DNA of 64,000 nucleotides from JAJFJD01 sp965228425 (GCA_965228425.1 OZ245815.1:4340001-4404000); one strand, 5' to 3'; positions 42,046 through 51,230 are shown, numbered from the stretch's first letter. Notes: generated by a model from the letters alone, not told the origin. Numbers and translations: made by a program.

Positions 42046-43109
42046 GCGAACTCAAGGACATCCTGCAGGAGTCGGTGGCGCGCCTGTTCGGCGACATGGT
42101 CACGCGCGAGGTGCTGGCCGATGCCGAGAGCGGCACCTGGCCCGACGCCCTGTGGTCGGGCCTGGAAGAGAACGGCCTGACCAATCCGCTGTCCGCCGAA
42201 GAATTGGGCGGCGTCGGCGCCTCCTGGGACGAGACCTTCGTGATTCTGAAGACCGCCGGCCATGCGGCGGCCCCGGTGCCGCTGGCCGAGACCATCGTGG
42301 CCAATTGGCTGGCCGGCGGCGCGGGACTGGACCTTCCCGGCGGCCCGATGACCCTGGCCGACACAACGGACGCGAGTGCCCTTACCGTCCAACAGGACGG
42401 CGGCGCTTGGCGTCTTTCCGGAACTTTGACGGCGGTTCCCTGGGGCGGCGCCGCCGAACATGTCGTCCTGCTGATTGAGAAAGACGGCGTGCCGTGCATC
42501 GCGATGGCGAAGACCTCCGACGCGGCCGTATCCGGCAATCGCAACATGGCGCGCGAGCCGCGCGACACGCTGACATACGACGGCGCACCGGTAGCGATCG
42601 GCGGCCCCGCCTCCTCGACCGGCACGACCAACCCTATCCGGCTCTACGGCGCGCTTATCCGATCTGTACAGATGGCGGGCGCGGTCGAACGGGCCGTCGC
42701 GGAAGCGGTTCAATACGCCCAGGACCGTACCCAGTTCGGGCAGCCGATTTCGAAATTCCAATCGATCCAGCATCAACTGGCGCAGTTGGCCGCGAAATCG
42801 GCGCAAGCGACCATCGCGGCCGCGAGCGCGTGCCGGGCCGCCGATCGCGGCGATCCGCAGTTCGAGGTCGCGACCGCCAAGATCATCGCCGGTGAAACCG
42901 CTAAGACCGCGACGACGATCGCCCATCAGGTGCACGGCGCGATGGGATTCACCTACGAACATGCGCTGCATTTCACCACGCGCCGCCTCTGGTCCTGGCG
43001 GCCGGAATTCGGGTCGGAAAGCCAATGGGCCGAAGAACTCGGACGCCGCGTGGCCGCCCGAGGAGCGGACGCCTTCTGGCCGGACCTCACGCAGCGTCAG
43101 TCTTCCTAG
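42042..43109 (+). CDS. Acyl-CoA dehydrogenase (subunit 2 of a pair)
   Basis: This 355-residue protein overlaps the preceding dehydrogenase by four bases. It has a reduced middle domain and a normal C-terminal helical domain with AEAVQYAQDRTQFGQPISKFQSIQHQLAQ and HQVHGAMGFTYEH. In the heterotetrameric FadE pairs of actinobacteria one subunit is likewise degenerate in FAD or substrate binding. Translational coupling strongly suggests a two-chain enzyme here. It is followed by 215 bases and then purC. Confidence 0.91.
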   Translation: MSELKDILQESVARLFGDMVTREVLADAESGTWPDALWSGLEENGLTNPLSAEELGGVGASWDETFVILKTAGHAAAPVPLAETIVANWLAGGAGLDLPGGPMTLADTTDASALTVQQDGGAWRLSGTLTAVPWGGAAEHVVLLIEKDGVPCIAMAKTSDAAVSGNRNMAREPRDTLTYDGAPVAIGGPASSTGTTNPIRLYGALIRSVQMAGAVERAVAEAVQYAQDRTQFGQPISKFQSIQHQLAQLAAKSAQATIAAASACRAADRGDPQFEVATAKIIAGETAKTATTIAHQVHGAMGFTYEHALHFTTRRLWSWRPEFGSESQWAEELGRRVAARGADAFWPDLTQRQSS

Positions 43110-43324
43110 GCGGAGCAGCGGGACTCCGATCCGGCTTCAGGCTTCGAACCGGGCGCTCGGCCGACGGCATGGTTAACCGGATTTCTCTATAATACTTTGA
43201 TCTTAAATGACTATTTTGCCCCCAATCGGCCCGTGGAAGGCGTCATTGTGCGCTGGCTGGTCTATTGCTATATGAGACCTGATGGAGGGGCCGGACCGGC
43301 GCCTCACCAAAAGGTTTTCCCGAT
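43110..43324 (+). promoter_or_regulatory. Leader region of the purine operon
   Basis: TATAAT at 43188-43193 could be a -10 element for purC, but no convincing -35 is visible. The implied leader of about 125 bases shows no riboswitch fold I could recognise. A GATGGAGG ribosome-binding-like sequence near 43281 lies too far from the ATG to serve purC. Confidence 0.35.
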
Positions 43325-44092
43325 ATGCCAAGACGGAGACGGATTTACGAAGGCAAGGCCAAGATCCTGTTCGAAGGACCTGAGCCCGGCACCCTGGTGC
43401 AGTATTTCAAGGACGACGCCAGCGCCTTCAACCGCAAGAAGACCGGCACGATCACCGGTAAGGGCGTCCTGAACAACCGGATTTCCGAATATCTGATGGT
43501 CCGGCTTGGCGAGATCGGCATTCCGACCCATTTCGTGCGCCGGCTGAACATGCGCGAGCAATTGGTCCGCGAGGTGGAGATCATCCCCATCGAGGTTGTG
43601 GTGCGGAACATCGCGGCCGGCTCGCTGTCGAAGCGGTTCAACCTGCCCGAAGGCTCGCCGTTGCCGCGCTCGATCGTCGAGTATTACTACAAGGCCGACG
43701 AGCTGGACGATCCGCTCGTCTCAGAAGAGCACATCACCGCCTTCGGTTGGGCGGCGCCGCAGGATATCGACGACATGCTGGCGCTGGCGCTGCGGATCAA
43801 CGATTTCCTCGGCGGGCTGTTCCTGGGCGTCAATTTGAAGCTGATCGATTTCAAATTGGAGTTCGGCCGGCTCTACGAAGAGAACGGCGACATGCGCGTG
43901 GTCCTGGCCGACGAGATCAGCCCCGACAGCTGCCGTCTCTGGGATCTGGAGACCAACGAGAAGCTCGACAAGGACCGCTTCCGCCACGACATGGGCGAGG
44001 TCGAAGAAGCCTACCAAGAGGTCGCGCGCCGGCTCGGCATCCTGCCGGAAGGCGGGCCGGGCGATCTCAAAGGTCCGGAAATGGTTCAGTAG
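43325..44092 (+). CDS. purC: Phosphoribosylaminoimidazole-succinocarboxamide synthase (SAICAR synthase)
   Basis: A 255-residue enzyme joining CAIR and aspartate with ATP to make SAICAR. The N-terminus RRRIYEGKAKILFEG, then KDDASAFN and VVVRNIAAGSLSKR, are standard. LIDFKLEFG and LADEISPDSCRLWD carry catalytic and nucleotide-binding residues. Length is typical of bacterial single-domain PurC. It begins the purCSQL cluster, with purS 28 bases downstream. The tail ends in GPEMVQ, and the following short spacer repeats a similar ATGGTTCA sequence. Confidence 0.97.
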   Translation: MPRRRRIYEGKAKILFEGPEPGTLVQYFKDDASAFNRKKTGTITGKGVLNNRISEYLMVRLGEIGIPTHFVRRLNMREQLVREVEIIPIEVVVRNIAAGSLSKRFNLPEGSPLPRSIVEYYYKADELDDPLVSEEHITAFGWAAPQDIDDMLALALRINDFLGGLFLGVNLKLIDFKLEFGRLYEENGDMRVVLADEISPDSCRLWDLETNEKLDKDRFRHDMGEVEEAYQEVARRLGILPEGGPGDLKGPEMVQ

Positions 44093-44120
44093 GACATGGT
44101 TCAATAGGACACCCATTCCC

Positions 44121-44360
44121 GTGAGAGCACGCGTTCATATCACCCTGAAGACCGGCGTCCTCGACCCGCAGGGCAAGGCCATCTGCCACGCGCTGGAAGC
44201 GCTCAACTTCGAGGGCGTCACCGACGCACGGCAGGGCAAGGTCATCGAGATCGACCTGGTCGAGGAAGACCCGACGAAGGCCCGCGCCCAGGTCGACGAA
44301 ATGTGCCGCAAGCTGCTGGCGAACACCGTCATCGAAAACTACGTGATCGAACTCGACTGA
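44121..44360 (+). CDS. purS: Phosphoribosylformylglycinamidine synthase subunit PurS
   Basis: The 79-residue subunit of FGAM synthase forms the bridge between PurQ and PurL. The pattern RARVHITLKTGVLDPQGKAI followed by CHALEALNFEGV and GKVIEIDL is diagnostic. The protein starts at 44121 with a non-ATG codon (GTG). It lies between purC and purQ, with 51 bases to purQ. Its presence means that PurL here is the small type that needs PurS and PurQ. Confidence 0.95.
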   Translation: MRARVHITLKTGVLDPQGKAICHALEALNFEGVTDARQGKVIEIDLVEEDPTKARAQVDEMCRKLLANTVIENYVIELD

Positions 44361-44411
44361 TGCCGGCGCCGGCACCAGTCACCCGGTCTCACAAGAGGAG
44401 CGAACGCCGCC

Positions 44412-45089
44412 GTGAAAACCGCGGTCATCGTCTTTCCCGGATCTAACTGCGACCGCGACGCCGCCGTCGCGCTCCGAAACGCTACCGGCCACGCGCCGGC
44501 GATGATCTGGCATCGGGAAACCGATCTGCCGAAACTCGATCTCATCGTCGTGCCGGGCGGGTTCTCCTATGGCGACTATCTGCGCCCCGGCGCCATGGCC
44601 GGCAATTCGCCGATCATGCGCGAGGTGACGAAACGCGCGGAAGACGGCGTGCCGACGCTTGGCATTTGCAACGGGTTTCAAATCCTGGCGGAGGTCGGCT
44701 TGCTGCCGGGCGCGCTGATGCGGAACGCGGGCCTCAAATACGTTTGCCGGACGGTCACGCTGCGCGTCGAGAACAGCCAGACCCTGTTCACGGCGGGCTA
44801 CGACGCCGGGCAGACGGTGGACATCCCGATCGCCCATCACGACGGCAACTACTTCGCCGATGACGACACGCTGGACCGGCTCGAGGGCGATGGCCGCGTC
44901 GCCTTCCGGTATGACACCGCGAACGGCGGCGCCGGCAACCCGAACGGATCGGCCCGCGACATCGCCGGAATCTTCAACGAGACGAAAACGGTGCTGGGCA
45001 TGATGCCGCATCCGGAACGCGCCGCCGACGCGCAACATGGCGGCACCGACGGCAAAGCCATGTTCGATGCCCTGGCGGGAGCACTGTGA
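44412..45089 (+). CDS. purQ: Phosphoribosylformylglycinamidine synthase subunit PurQ
   Basis: The class I glutamine amidotransferase subunit (225 aa) supplies ammonia to PurL. It starts at GTG 44412, preceded by AAGAGGAG. The nucleophilic cysteine is in TLGICNGFQIL (about 83-93), with the C-terminal His/Glu in MMPHPERAAD. VVPGGFSYGDYLRPGA is the substrate-loop region. Its TGA overlaps the GTG start of purL by four bases, so synthesis of the two is coupled. Confidence 0.97.
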   Translation: MKTAVIVFPGSNCDRDAAVALRNATGHAPAMIWHRETDLPKLDLIVVPGGFSYGDYLRPGAMAGNSPIMREVTKRAEDGVPTLGICNGFQILAEVGLLPGALMRNAGLKYVCRTVTLRVENSQTLFTAGYDAGQTVDIPIAHHDGNYFADDDTLDRLEGDGRVAFRYDTANGGAGNPNGSARDIAGIFNETKTVLGMMPHPERAADAQHGGTDGKAMFDALAGAL

Positions 45090-47308
45090 CCGTGTCCGCC
45101 GCCCCGACCGGCCCGGAGCCCGCCGCGATCACCCAGGAGCTGGTGACCGAGCATGGCCTGACGCCGGGCGAATTCGAAACGGTGCTCGGCATCCTGGGCC
45201 GCAATCCCAGCATGACCGAGCTCGGCATCTTCTCGGTCATGTGGTCGGAGCATTGCTCCTACAAATCTTCCAAGAAGTGGCTCAAGACCCTGCCGACCGA
45301 AGGACCGCAGGTGATCTGCGGGCCGGGCGAGAACGCTGGCGTGGTCGATATCGGCCATGGCCAGGCGGCGATCTTCAAGATCGAGAGCCATAATCATCCG
45401 AGCTTCATCGAACCGTACCAGGGGGCGGCCACCGGCGTCGGCGGCATCCTGCGCGACGTCTTCACCATGGGCGCGCGGCCGGTGGCGAACATGAACGCGC
45501 TACGCTTCGGCGAACCGTCGCACCCGAAGACCAAGCATCTGGTCGCCGGCGTCGTGGCAGGGATCGGCGGCTACGGCAACTGCATCGGCATCCCGACCGT
45601 CGGCGGCGAGACTAATTTCGACCCCGCCTATAACGGCAACATCCTGGTCAACGCCATGACCGTGGGGATCGCGGACGCGGACCGGATTTTCTATTCGGCC
45701 GCCGGCGGTCCCGGCAACCCGGTGGTCTATGTCGGGTCGAAAACCGGGCGCGACGGCATTCACGGCGCGACCATGGCCTCCGCCGAATTCTCCGAGGACT
45801 CCGAAGAGAAGCGCCCGACCGTGCAGGTCGGCGACCCGTTCACCGAGAAGCTGCTGCTGGAAGCCTGCCTGGAACTGATGGCGACCGACGCCATCGTGGC
45901 GATCCAGGACATGGGCGCGGCGGGCCTCACCTCCTCCTCGGTCGAGATGGCGTCGAAGGGCGGCGTCGGCGTCGAACTGGACCTGGATCAGGTGCCGATG
46001 CGCGAAGACGGCATGACCGCCTACGAATTGATGCTGTCGGAAAGCCAGGAACGCATGCTGATGGTCCTGAAGCCGGGCCATGAGGACGCGGCGCGCGCCA
46101 TCTTCGAGAAGTGGGAACTGGATTTCGCCGTGATCGGCCGGATCACCGAGACCGGCCATCTGGTGCTGCGCAAGGACGGGATCATCGAAGCCGATATCCC
46201 GGTCGACCCGCTGGTCAGCGCCGCGCCGGAATACGACCGGCCGTGGGAGCCGACCCCGCCGAAGCCTGCGCTCGATCTGGCGACGGTCGCCGCGCCGGAC
46301 GACCCGCTGCAGACGTTGCGACAATTGCTCGGCTCCGCGGATTTGTGCAGCCGCCGCTGGATCTGGGAGCAATACGACCACATGGTGATGGCCGACACCG
46401 CGCGCGGCCCCGGCGGCGACGCCGCGGTGGTGCGGGTGCACGGCACCAATCGCGGCCTTGCCATCACGACGGATTCGACTCCGCGCTACTGTCTCGCCGA
46501 CCCGGAAACCGGCGGCAAGCAGGCCGTCGCCGAGGCGTGGCGCAACCTCATCGCGTCCGGCGCACACCCGCTGGCGATCACCAACAACCTCAATTTCGGC
46601 AACCCGGAACGGCCGCCGATCATGGGCCAACTCGTCGGCTGCGTCCAAGGCATGGGCGAGGCCGCCGCGGCGCTGGACTTCCCCGTCGTGTCGGGCAATG
46701 TCTCGCTCTATAACGAAACCGAGGGCGAAGCGATCCTGCCGACACCGGTCATCGGCGGCCTCGGCCTGATCGACGACCTGGCGCATGCAACCACGATGGC
46801 CTTCGCCGAGGCCGATCAGGCGATCCTGCTGATCGGCGAGACAGCGGGCCATATGGGCGCGTCGATCTACCTGCGCGACATCGAGGGCCGGGCCGAGGGC
46901 GCGCCGCCGCCGGTCGATCTCGACCGGGAAAAGGCGACGGGAAGTTTCATCCGCGGCCTGATCACCGGCGGCACGGTCACGACCTGCCACGATGTTGCGG
47001 ACGGCGGCGTCTTGGTGGCGCTGGCGGAAATGGCGCTCGCGGGCGGGATCGGCGCCGAGATCGAAATACCCGAGACGGCACTGCCGGCCCATTGCTGGCT
47101 GTTCAGCGAGGATCAGGGCCGCTACATTGTCACTGTGGCGGATGCGCAATCCGTCCTGGAGACAGCGGAAAAGGCCGGGATCCCGGCTCAGGCCATCGGC
47201 CGGACCGGTGGGACGGCGTTGACACTGCGGGGCGGGGCCACCATATCGCTGGAGGATTTGCGCGACGCCCATGAAGGCTGGCTGCCCGGTTATTTGGGGC
47301 AGCCCTAA
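45086..47308 (+). CDS. purL: Phosphoribosylformylglycinamidine synthase subunit PurL
   Basis: A 740-residue small-type PurL that makes FGAM from FGAR, ATP and ammonia. It starts at GTG 45086 overlapping purQ; GTG 45092 is a possible alternative. MWSEHCSYKSSKKWLK, HNHPSFIEPYQGAATGVGGI and the repeated GGETNFD/GNVSLYNE halves are family hallmarks, reflecting the internal duplication of the AIRS-like fold. The length fits the PurSQL complex. BolA follows 27 bases downstream. Confidence 0.97.
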   Translation: MTVSAAPTGPEPAAITQELVTEHGLTPGEFETVLGILGRNPSMTELGIFSVMWSEHCSYKSSKKWLKTLPTEGPQVICGPGENAGVVDIGHGQAAIFKIESHNHPSFIEPYQGAATGVGGILRDVFTMGARPVANMNALRFGEPSHPKTKHLVAGVVAGIGGYGNCIGIPTVGGETNFDPAYNGNILVNAMTVGIADADRIFYSAAGGPGNPVVYVGSKTGRDGIHGATMASAEFSEDSEEKRPTVQVGDPFTEKLLLEACLELMATDAIVAIQDMGAAGLTSSSVEMASKGGVGVELDLDQVPMREDGMTAYELMLSESQERMLMVLKPGHEDAARAIFEKWELDFAVIGRITETGHLVLRKDGIIEADIPVDPLVSAAPEYDRPWEPTPPKPALDLATVAAPDDPLQTLRQLLGSADLCSRRWIWEQYDHMVMADTARGPGGDAAVVRVHGTNRGLAITTDSTPRYCLADPETGGKQAVAEAWRNLIASGAHPLAITNNLNFGNPERPPIMGQLVGCVQGMGEAAAALDFPVVSGNVSLYNETEGEAILPTPVIGGLGLIDDLAHATTMAFAEADQAILLIGETAGHMGASIYLRDIEGRAEGAPPPVDLDREKATGSFIRGLITGGTVTTCHDVADGGVLVALAEMALAGGIGAEIEIPETALPAHCWLFSEDQGRYIVTVADAQSVLETAEKAGIPAQAIGRTGGTALTLRGGATISLEDLRDAHEGWLPGYLGQP

Positions 47309-47335
47309 TCACGACCCCGGGGGAGGACCACAAAT

Positions 47336-47575
47336 ATGCCGATGAGTGCGGCTGAAATAGAGCAGATGATCAAGGAAGCCATTCCGGAGGCGGAGGTGCA
47401 GATTTCCGACCTGCGCGGCGACGGCGACCATTATGCGGCACTGGTCACGGCCTCGGCGTTCAAGGGCAAGTCACGCGTACAACAGCATCAAATGGTTTAT
47501 GATGCGCTTCGCGGCCGCATGGGAAATGAACTGCACGCCCTGGCGCTGCAGACGGCGACCCCGGAAGACGCATAA
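47336..47575 (+). CDS. BolA family protein
   Basis: A 79-residue BolA-fold protein with GDHYAALVTASAFKGKSRVQQHQMVYDAL, of which the HYAALV...F.GKSRV.QHQ core is diagnostic. BolA proteins form [2Fe-2S]-bridged heterodimers with CGFS glutaredoxins and act in iron sensing or cluster transfer. The partner, a monothiol glutaredoxin, is encoded 26 bases downstream. The invariant histidine needed for cluster binding is present in VQQHQMV. The gene order purL-bolA-grxD is common in Alphaproteobacteria. Confidence 0.95.
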   Translation: MPMSAAEIEQMIKEAIPEAEVQISDLRGDGDHYAALVTASAFKGKSRVQQHQMVYDALRGRMGNELHALALQTATPEDA

Positions 47576-47601
47576 CCGCAGAACGAGAAAAGGACGGCGC
47601 A

Positions 47602-47943
47602 ATGAGCGACACGACAGTAACGCAACGGATTCAAGGCGAGATCGACAGCAACGAGATCGTCCTGTTCATGAAGGGCACGCCGGTATTCCCGCAATGCGGA
47701 TTCTCCGCCGCGGTGGTGCAGGTGCTGAGCGAACTCGGCACCAAGTTCAAAGGCATCGACGTGCTGGAAGACCCGAGCCTACGGCAGGGCATCAAGGAAT
47801 TCAGCAACTGGCCGACCGTCCCGCAGCTTTACGTCAAAGGCGAATTCGTCGGCGGCTGCGACATCGTGCGCGAAATGTACGACACCGGCGAGCTGCAGGA
47901 ACTAATGACGTCGAAAGGCGTCGCCGTCCAACAAACCGCCTGA
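47602..47943 (+). CDS. grxD: Grx4 family monothiol glutaredoxin
   Basis: The 113-residue protein has the CGFS active site in PVFPQCGFSAAVVQVL and the glutathione-binding segments VLFMKGTP and NWPTVPQLYVKGEFVGGCDIV. Monothiol glutaredoxins carry [2Fe-2S] clusters and work with BolA proteins in iron-sulfur trafficking. The adjacent bolA gene supports that role. A strong terminator follows 22 bases after the stop and closes the purine/BolA/Grx operon. Confidence 0.97.
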   Translation: MSDTTVTQRIQGEIDSNEIVLFMKGTPVFPQCGFSAAVVQVLSELGTKFKGIDVLEDPSLRQGIKEFSNWPTVPQLYVKGEFVGGCDIVREMYDTGELQELMTSKGVAVQQTA

Positions 47944-47965
47944 CGGTTACCCGAACCCAAGTTAG

Positions 47966-47993
47966 AAAAGGGCCGCATCGCGGCCCTTTTTTG
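47966..47993 (+). terminator. Rho-independent terminator after grxD
   Basis: AAAAGGGCCGC pairs with GCGGCCCTTTT around an ATC loop and is followed by more Ts (six in total). It ends the pur-bolA-grxD transcript. The convergent flavin oxidoreductase gene ends 23 bases further on. Confidence 0.92.
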
Positions 47994-48016
47994 TTTGGTG
48001 GCCTCATAAAGCCGCA

Positions 48017-49057
48017 CTAAAGCACCTCTTCCGCCACCAGCCGTAGCGCCTCGATGCTCGGCTTGCGCAGGAGCAGCGTGCCGACCTTGCCGTCGGCCCC
48101 AGCGGCTTTCCAGGCGCCGAGCCGTTCGCGGATACGGTCCGCCGGGCCGACCAGGGCGACCTCGTCGACCAGGGAATCCGGAATGGCGGCGGCGGCCTCG
48201 GCCTTCTTGCCGTCCAGGAAGAAATCCTGCACCTCGACCGCGGCGTCCTCGTAGCCCATACGCTTGGCGAGGTCGTTGTAGAAATTCTTGTTCCGCGCCC
48301 CCATGCCGCCGACATAGAGCGCGAGCTGCGCCTTGATCGGCGCGCGGCAGGCGTCCAGATCGTCGCCCATGGCGATGTTCACATAGGGCGCGACCTCGAA
48401 ATCCTTCAGGCTCTTGCCGTTGCCGGCCTTGGCCAGCCCCTCGTCGATCGCCGCCTCGAACACGTCGTAACGGTCCGGATTCATGTAGATCGGCAGGAAG
48501 CCGTCCGCGACCTCGGCCGCGGTCGACACGCCCTTGGGCGTGATCGAGGCGGTGTAGATCTTCAGCGACGGGTCGCCGTGCAGGATGCTCTTCAGCGGAA
48601 TGCCGAGGCCGGTCGTCCCCTCGCCCTTGTTCGGCAGGTGATAGTGATAGCCTTCGTGGACCGCCGGTCCCTTGCGCTCCAGGATCTGCCGGACGATGGA
48701 GATATATTCGCGGGTGCGGGTCAGCGGCCGCCCGTAGGGCACGCCGTGCCAGCCCTCGATCACCTGCGGCCCGGATGCGCCGAGCCCCAGGATGAACCGG
48801 CCGCCGGACATCGCCTGCAAGGTATTCGCGGTCATCGCCGTCATGGTCGGCGTCCGCGTCGGCATCTGGATGATGCCGGTGCCCACGTTGATCTTGGTCG
48901 TACGCGCCAGGATCCAGGCCGCCGGGGTGACCGCGTCCGCCCCATAGGATTCGGAGGTCCACACCGAATGGTAGCCGAGGCTCTCGGCCTCCAGGATCAT
49001 CTCCATATCGACCGAATAACCGGCGCCCCCGCTGCCGTGAACGAGACCTAAGCGCAT
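48017..49057 (-). CDS. LLM class flavin-dependent oxidoreductase (second)
   Basis: I choose the ATG at 49057 (MRLGLVHGSGG), which has GGGAG six bases upstream. The 346-residue luciferase-like barrel contains SLGYHSVWTSESYGADAVTPAAW, INVGTGIIQMPTRTPTMTAM and GGRFILGLGASGPQVIEGWHG, which are typical of F420-dependent members. It is not closely related to the LLM protein at 753-1799. It is first in a minus-strand stretch and convergent with grxD. Cofactor and substrate are undetermined; F420 synthesis genes are not in this window. Confidence 0.9.
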   Translation of the reverse strand: MRLGLVHGSGGAGYSVDMEMILEAESLGYHSVWTSESYGADAVTPAAWILARTTKINVGTGIIQMPTRTPTMTAMTANTLQAMSGGRFILGLGASGPQVIEGWHGVPYGRPLTRTREYISIVRQILERKGPAVHEGYHYHLPNKGEGTTGLGIPLKSILHGDPSLKIYTASITPKGVSTAAEVADGFLPIYMNPDRYDVFEAAIDEGLAKAGNGKSLKDFEVAPYVNIAMGDDLDACRAPIKAQLALYVGGMGARNKNFYNDLAKRMGYEDAAVEVQDFFLDGKKAEAAAAIPDSLVDEVALVGPADRIRERLGAWKAAGADGKVGTLLLRKPSIEALRLVAEEVL

Positions 49058-49105
49058 TCCCATCTCCCTGATTGAATTTCGTCGCGGCACCCTAGCACAG
49101 GCGCG

Positions 49106-49498
49106 CTAGCCCGCCGATTTCTCCGCGTCCTCGCCGAAGCACAGCGCGTTGCCGTCCGGATCGCGGATTTCGAATTCGCGCATGCCGTAGACCGTCACCT
49201 CGAGCGGCCGGGTGATCTCCACCCCGGCGGCGGCGAGTTCATCGTGTACGGCCTCGACCCCCGCGACATGGATATAGGCGTCCCACGCCCCCGCCACGGG
49301 CGTCGGGCCGCCCTGCCAGGCGTTGACGAACAGCACGCTGGTATCGCGGTCGAAAATGCCGAATTGGGGCGGCTCACCGCCTTCCTCGACTACCGTATAA
49401 CCGAGTTTTTCGGTGTAGAAGGCCTTGGACCGCGCATAGTCGGCGGACTTGAGAACCGGCGTCGAGCGCTGGAACTTGATGGAGGGTTTCGCGGCCAT
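49106..49498 (-). CDS. VOC family protein (glyoxalase/bleomycin-resistance fold)
   Basis: A 130-residue protein with two beta-alpha-beta-beta-beta modules. The N-terminal module has TPVLKSADYARSKAFYTEKLGYTV and the C-terminal one ends with EFEIRDPDGNALCFGED, the usual metal-binding glutamate region. The family includes glyoxalase I, antibiotic-binding proteins and ring-cleavage dioxygenases. It resembles the bleomycin-resistance-type group. It lies between the LLM oxidoreductase and rpsD on the same strand, with no strong context. Confidence 0.9.
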   Translation of the reverse strand: MAAKPSIKFQRSTPVLKSADYARSKAFYTEKLGYTVVEEGGEPPQFGIFDRDTSVLFVNAWQGGPTPVAGAWDAYIHVAGVEAVHDELAAAGVEITRPLEVTVYGMREFEIRDPDGNALCFGEDAEKSAG

Positions 49499-49589
49499 CC
49501 TGCTCTCCGTTCAGGCAAGCCGGGAGCGTCCCGGCGATCAATCCAAAGGAGGATCGCCGAGCCGCCGTCGGATTGCAACGGTCGTCGGA

Positions 49590-50204
49590 CTAGCGCGAGT
49601 AGAATTCGATGACGAGGTTCGGTTCCATCCGGACCGGGAACGGCACGTCTTCCAATTTCGGCGCCCGGACGAAGGTGGCCGCCATCTTCCGCGAGTCCAC
49701 CGAGACATAGTCGGGGATTTCACGCTCGGACGAGGCCGACGCGTCCAGCACCATCGGAATCTGCACGCTCTTGTCGCGCACCTGCACCACGTCGCCGTCC
49801 TTGACCTGATAGGAAGGGATGTTGACGCGGCGGCCGTTCACCATGATGTGGCCGTGGTTGACGAACTGCCGGGCGGAGAAGACCGTCGGCACGAACTTGG
49901 CCCGGTAGACGACGGCGTCGAGCCGGCGCTCCAGGATTTCGATCAGGTTCTCGCCGGTATCGCCGTTCCGCTGATCCGCCATCTTGTAATAGCGCCGGAA
50001 CTGCTTCTCGCCGATATTGCCGTAATAGCCCTTGAGCTTCTGCTTCGCGGCAAGCTGGGTTCCGAAATCGGAAGGCTTGCGGCGGCGCTGACCGTGTTGG
50101 CCGGGGCCATAATCCCGCTTGTTGACGGGGCTGCGGGGGCGTCCCCAGAGATTAACGCCGAGGCGGCGGTTAATCTTGTACTTCGACTTTACGCGTTTGC
50201 TCAT
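49590..50204 (-). CDS. rpsD: 30S ribosomal protein S4
   Basis: The 204-residue protein binds 16S rRNA early in 30S assembly. NLWGRPRSPVNKRDYGPGQHG, the N-terminal RNA-binding region, and the S4 domain with ARQFVNHGHIMVNGRRVN are clear. In many alphaproteobacteria rpsD stands apart from the main ribosomal clusters, as here. An AAAGGTG element precedes the ATG. A 156-base region upstream separates it from a crotonase gene on the same strand and probably holds its own promoter. A GC hairpin without a T run lies downstream. Confidence 0.98.
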   Translation of the reverse strand: MSKRVKSKYKINRRLGVNLWGRPRSPVNKRDYGPGQHGQRRRKPSDFGTQLAAKQKLKGYYGNIGEKQFRRYYKMADQRNGDTGENLIEILERRLDAVVYRAKFVPTVFSARQFVNHGHIMVNGRRVNIPSYQVKDGDVVQVRDKSVQIPMVLDASASSEREIPDYVSVDSRKMAATFVRAPKLEDVPFPVRMEPNLVIEFYSR

Positions 50205-50360
50205 ATCACCTTTAACCCCTGGTTTTCCCGGAGTTCTTGTTGCTTCCAGTCAGCCGCCCGGCCGGTTGCCAGGTCGGCGGGGTCCGAGACGAACCCGCAT
50301 TACCGGAAAAGTGCGCGGACTATAGGGCTTCCGGCCGATTTGTCAAACGCCGAAAGCCCT

Positions 50361-51149
50361 CTATTCGCCCTTAAATTTGGGTTCGCGGCGGTCCCGCCAG
50401 GCCTGGTGCGCCTCCGCCTTGTCCTGGGTGAATTCCAGGGCCATGAATCGATAGAGATCGGTCAGCGAGGCATCGGCGATATTGGGCACATCCAGGCCGT
50501 GCTGGATCGATTCCTTGACCATGCGAGACGCCAGCGGCGGCATCGCGGCGATATGCTCCGCCACCTCCATCGCCTGCCCCATCAGCTTGTCATGCGGCAC
50601 CAGCCATTGCGCGAGGCCGATGCGGTACGCCTCCTCGGCGGGGAGCGGGAAGCCCATGGCGAGCTTGGTCGCCTGCCCCTTCCCGACCCAACGGGCGAGC
50701 CGCGGCCCGCCGCCATAGGCCGGCATGATGCCGAGCGCGACCTGCGGCAGCCGCCATTCGGCCTTCTCGGACGCCACGATCAGATCGCAGCAGAAGGTGA
50801 CGATACAGCCGATGCCGATGGCGTAGCCGTTCACGGCGGCGACGATCGGCTTGGGAAAGTTGGATAACACGTTGAACGGGCTGACCCGGCGTTTCGGCAG
50901 CCGCTTGATGAACTCGGCGGTCGAGTCCAGCGAATGGGTCTTCCGGTCCTTGAGATTGGCCCCGGCCGAAAACGCCCCGCCCGCTTCGTCGCCGGTCAGG
51001 ATGGCGCAGCAGATTTCGTCGTCGTCCTCCATCTCGGTGAAATAGTCGACGAGCCCTTCGTAGTAATCCTGTCCCCAGGCGTTGCGTGCATCGGGCCGGC
51101 TCAGCGTGACGATGCCGACCGCGCCTTTCTTCTCATAGGTGATGGGCAT
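50361..51149 (-). CDS. Enoyl-CoA hydratase-related protein (crotonase family)
   Basis: A 262-residue crotonase with GIVTLSRPDARNAWG, the oxyanion-hole segment GGAFSAGANLKD and NGYAIGIGCIVTFCCDLIVAS. The second conserved region is followed by LPQVALGIMPAYGG, where hydratases usually show a glutamate in a related position. It is not close to the crotonase at 18468-19316. It is monocistronic on the minus strand, between the symporter gene and rpsD. The exact reaction is not assignable. Confidence 0.91.
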   Translation of the reverse strand: MPITYEKKGAVGIVTLSRPDARNAWGQDYYEGLVDYFTEMEDDDEICCAILTGDEAGGAFSAGANLKDRKTHSLDSTAEFIKRLPKRRVSPFNVLSNFPKPIVAAVNGYAIGIGCIVTFCCDLIVASEKAEWRLPQVALGIMPAYGGGPRLARWVGKGQATKLAMGFPLPAEEAYRIGLAQWLVPHDKLMGQAMEVAEHIAAMPPLASRMVKESIQHGLDVPNIADASLTDLYRFMALEFTQDKAEAHQAWRDRREPKFKGE

Positions 51150-51230
51150 TGGGTCCTCCCGCGATGAACGATGACACCGACAAGTGTCGCCGCATCGCGG
51201 GAGGAGTCAAATCCCCCTATCGCCGATGGA

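Noticed and set aside
43194..43324. Purine riboswitch before purC
   Set aside because: I could not see the three-way junction or conserved loop sequences of a purine aptamer in this leader.
45500..47272. Very long open frame (590 codons) antisense to purL
   Set aside because: It is the frame-shadow of purL in a GC-rich genome; its translation is Arg/His/Asp-rich with no motif, while purL is certain.
49519..49535. GC hairpin GCCGGGA/TCCCGGC downstream of rpsD as a terminator
   Set aside because: It lacks a T run on the relevant strand; it may still slow transcription but cannot be called a rho-independent terminator.
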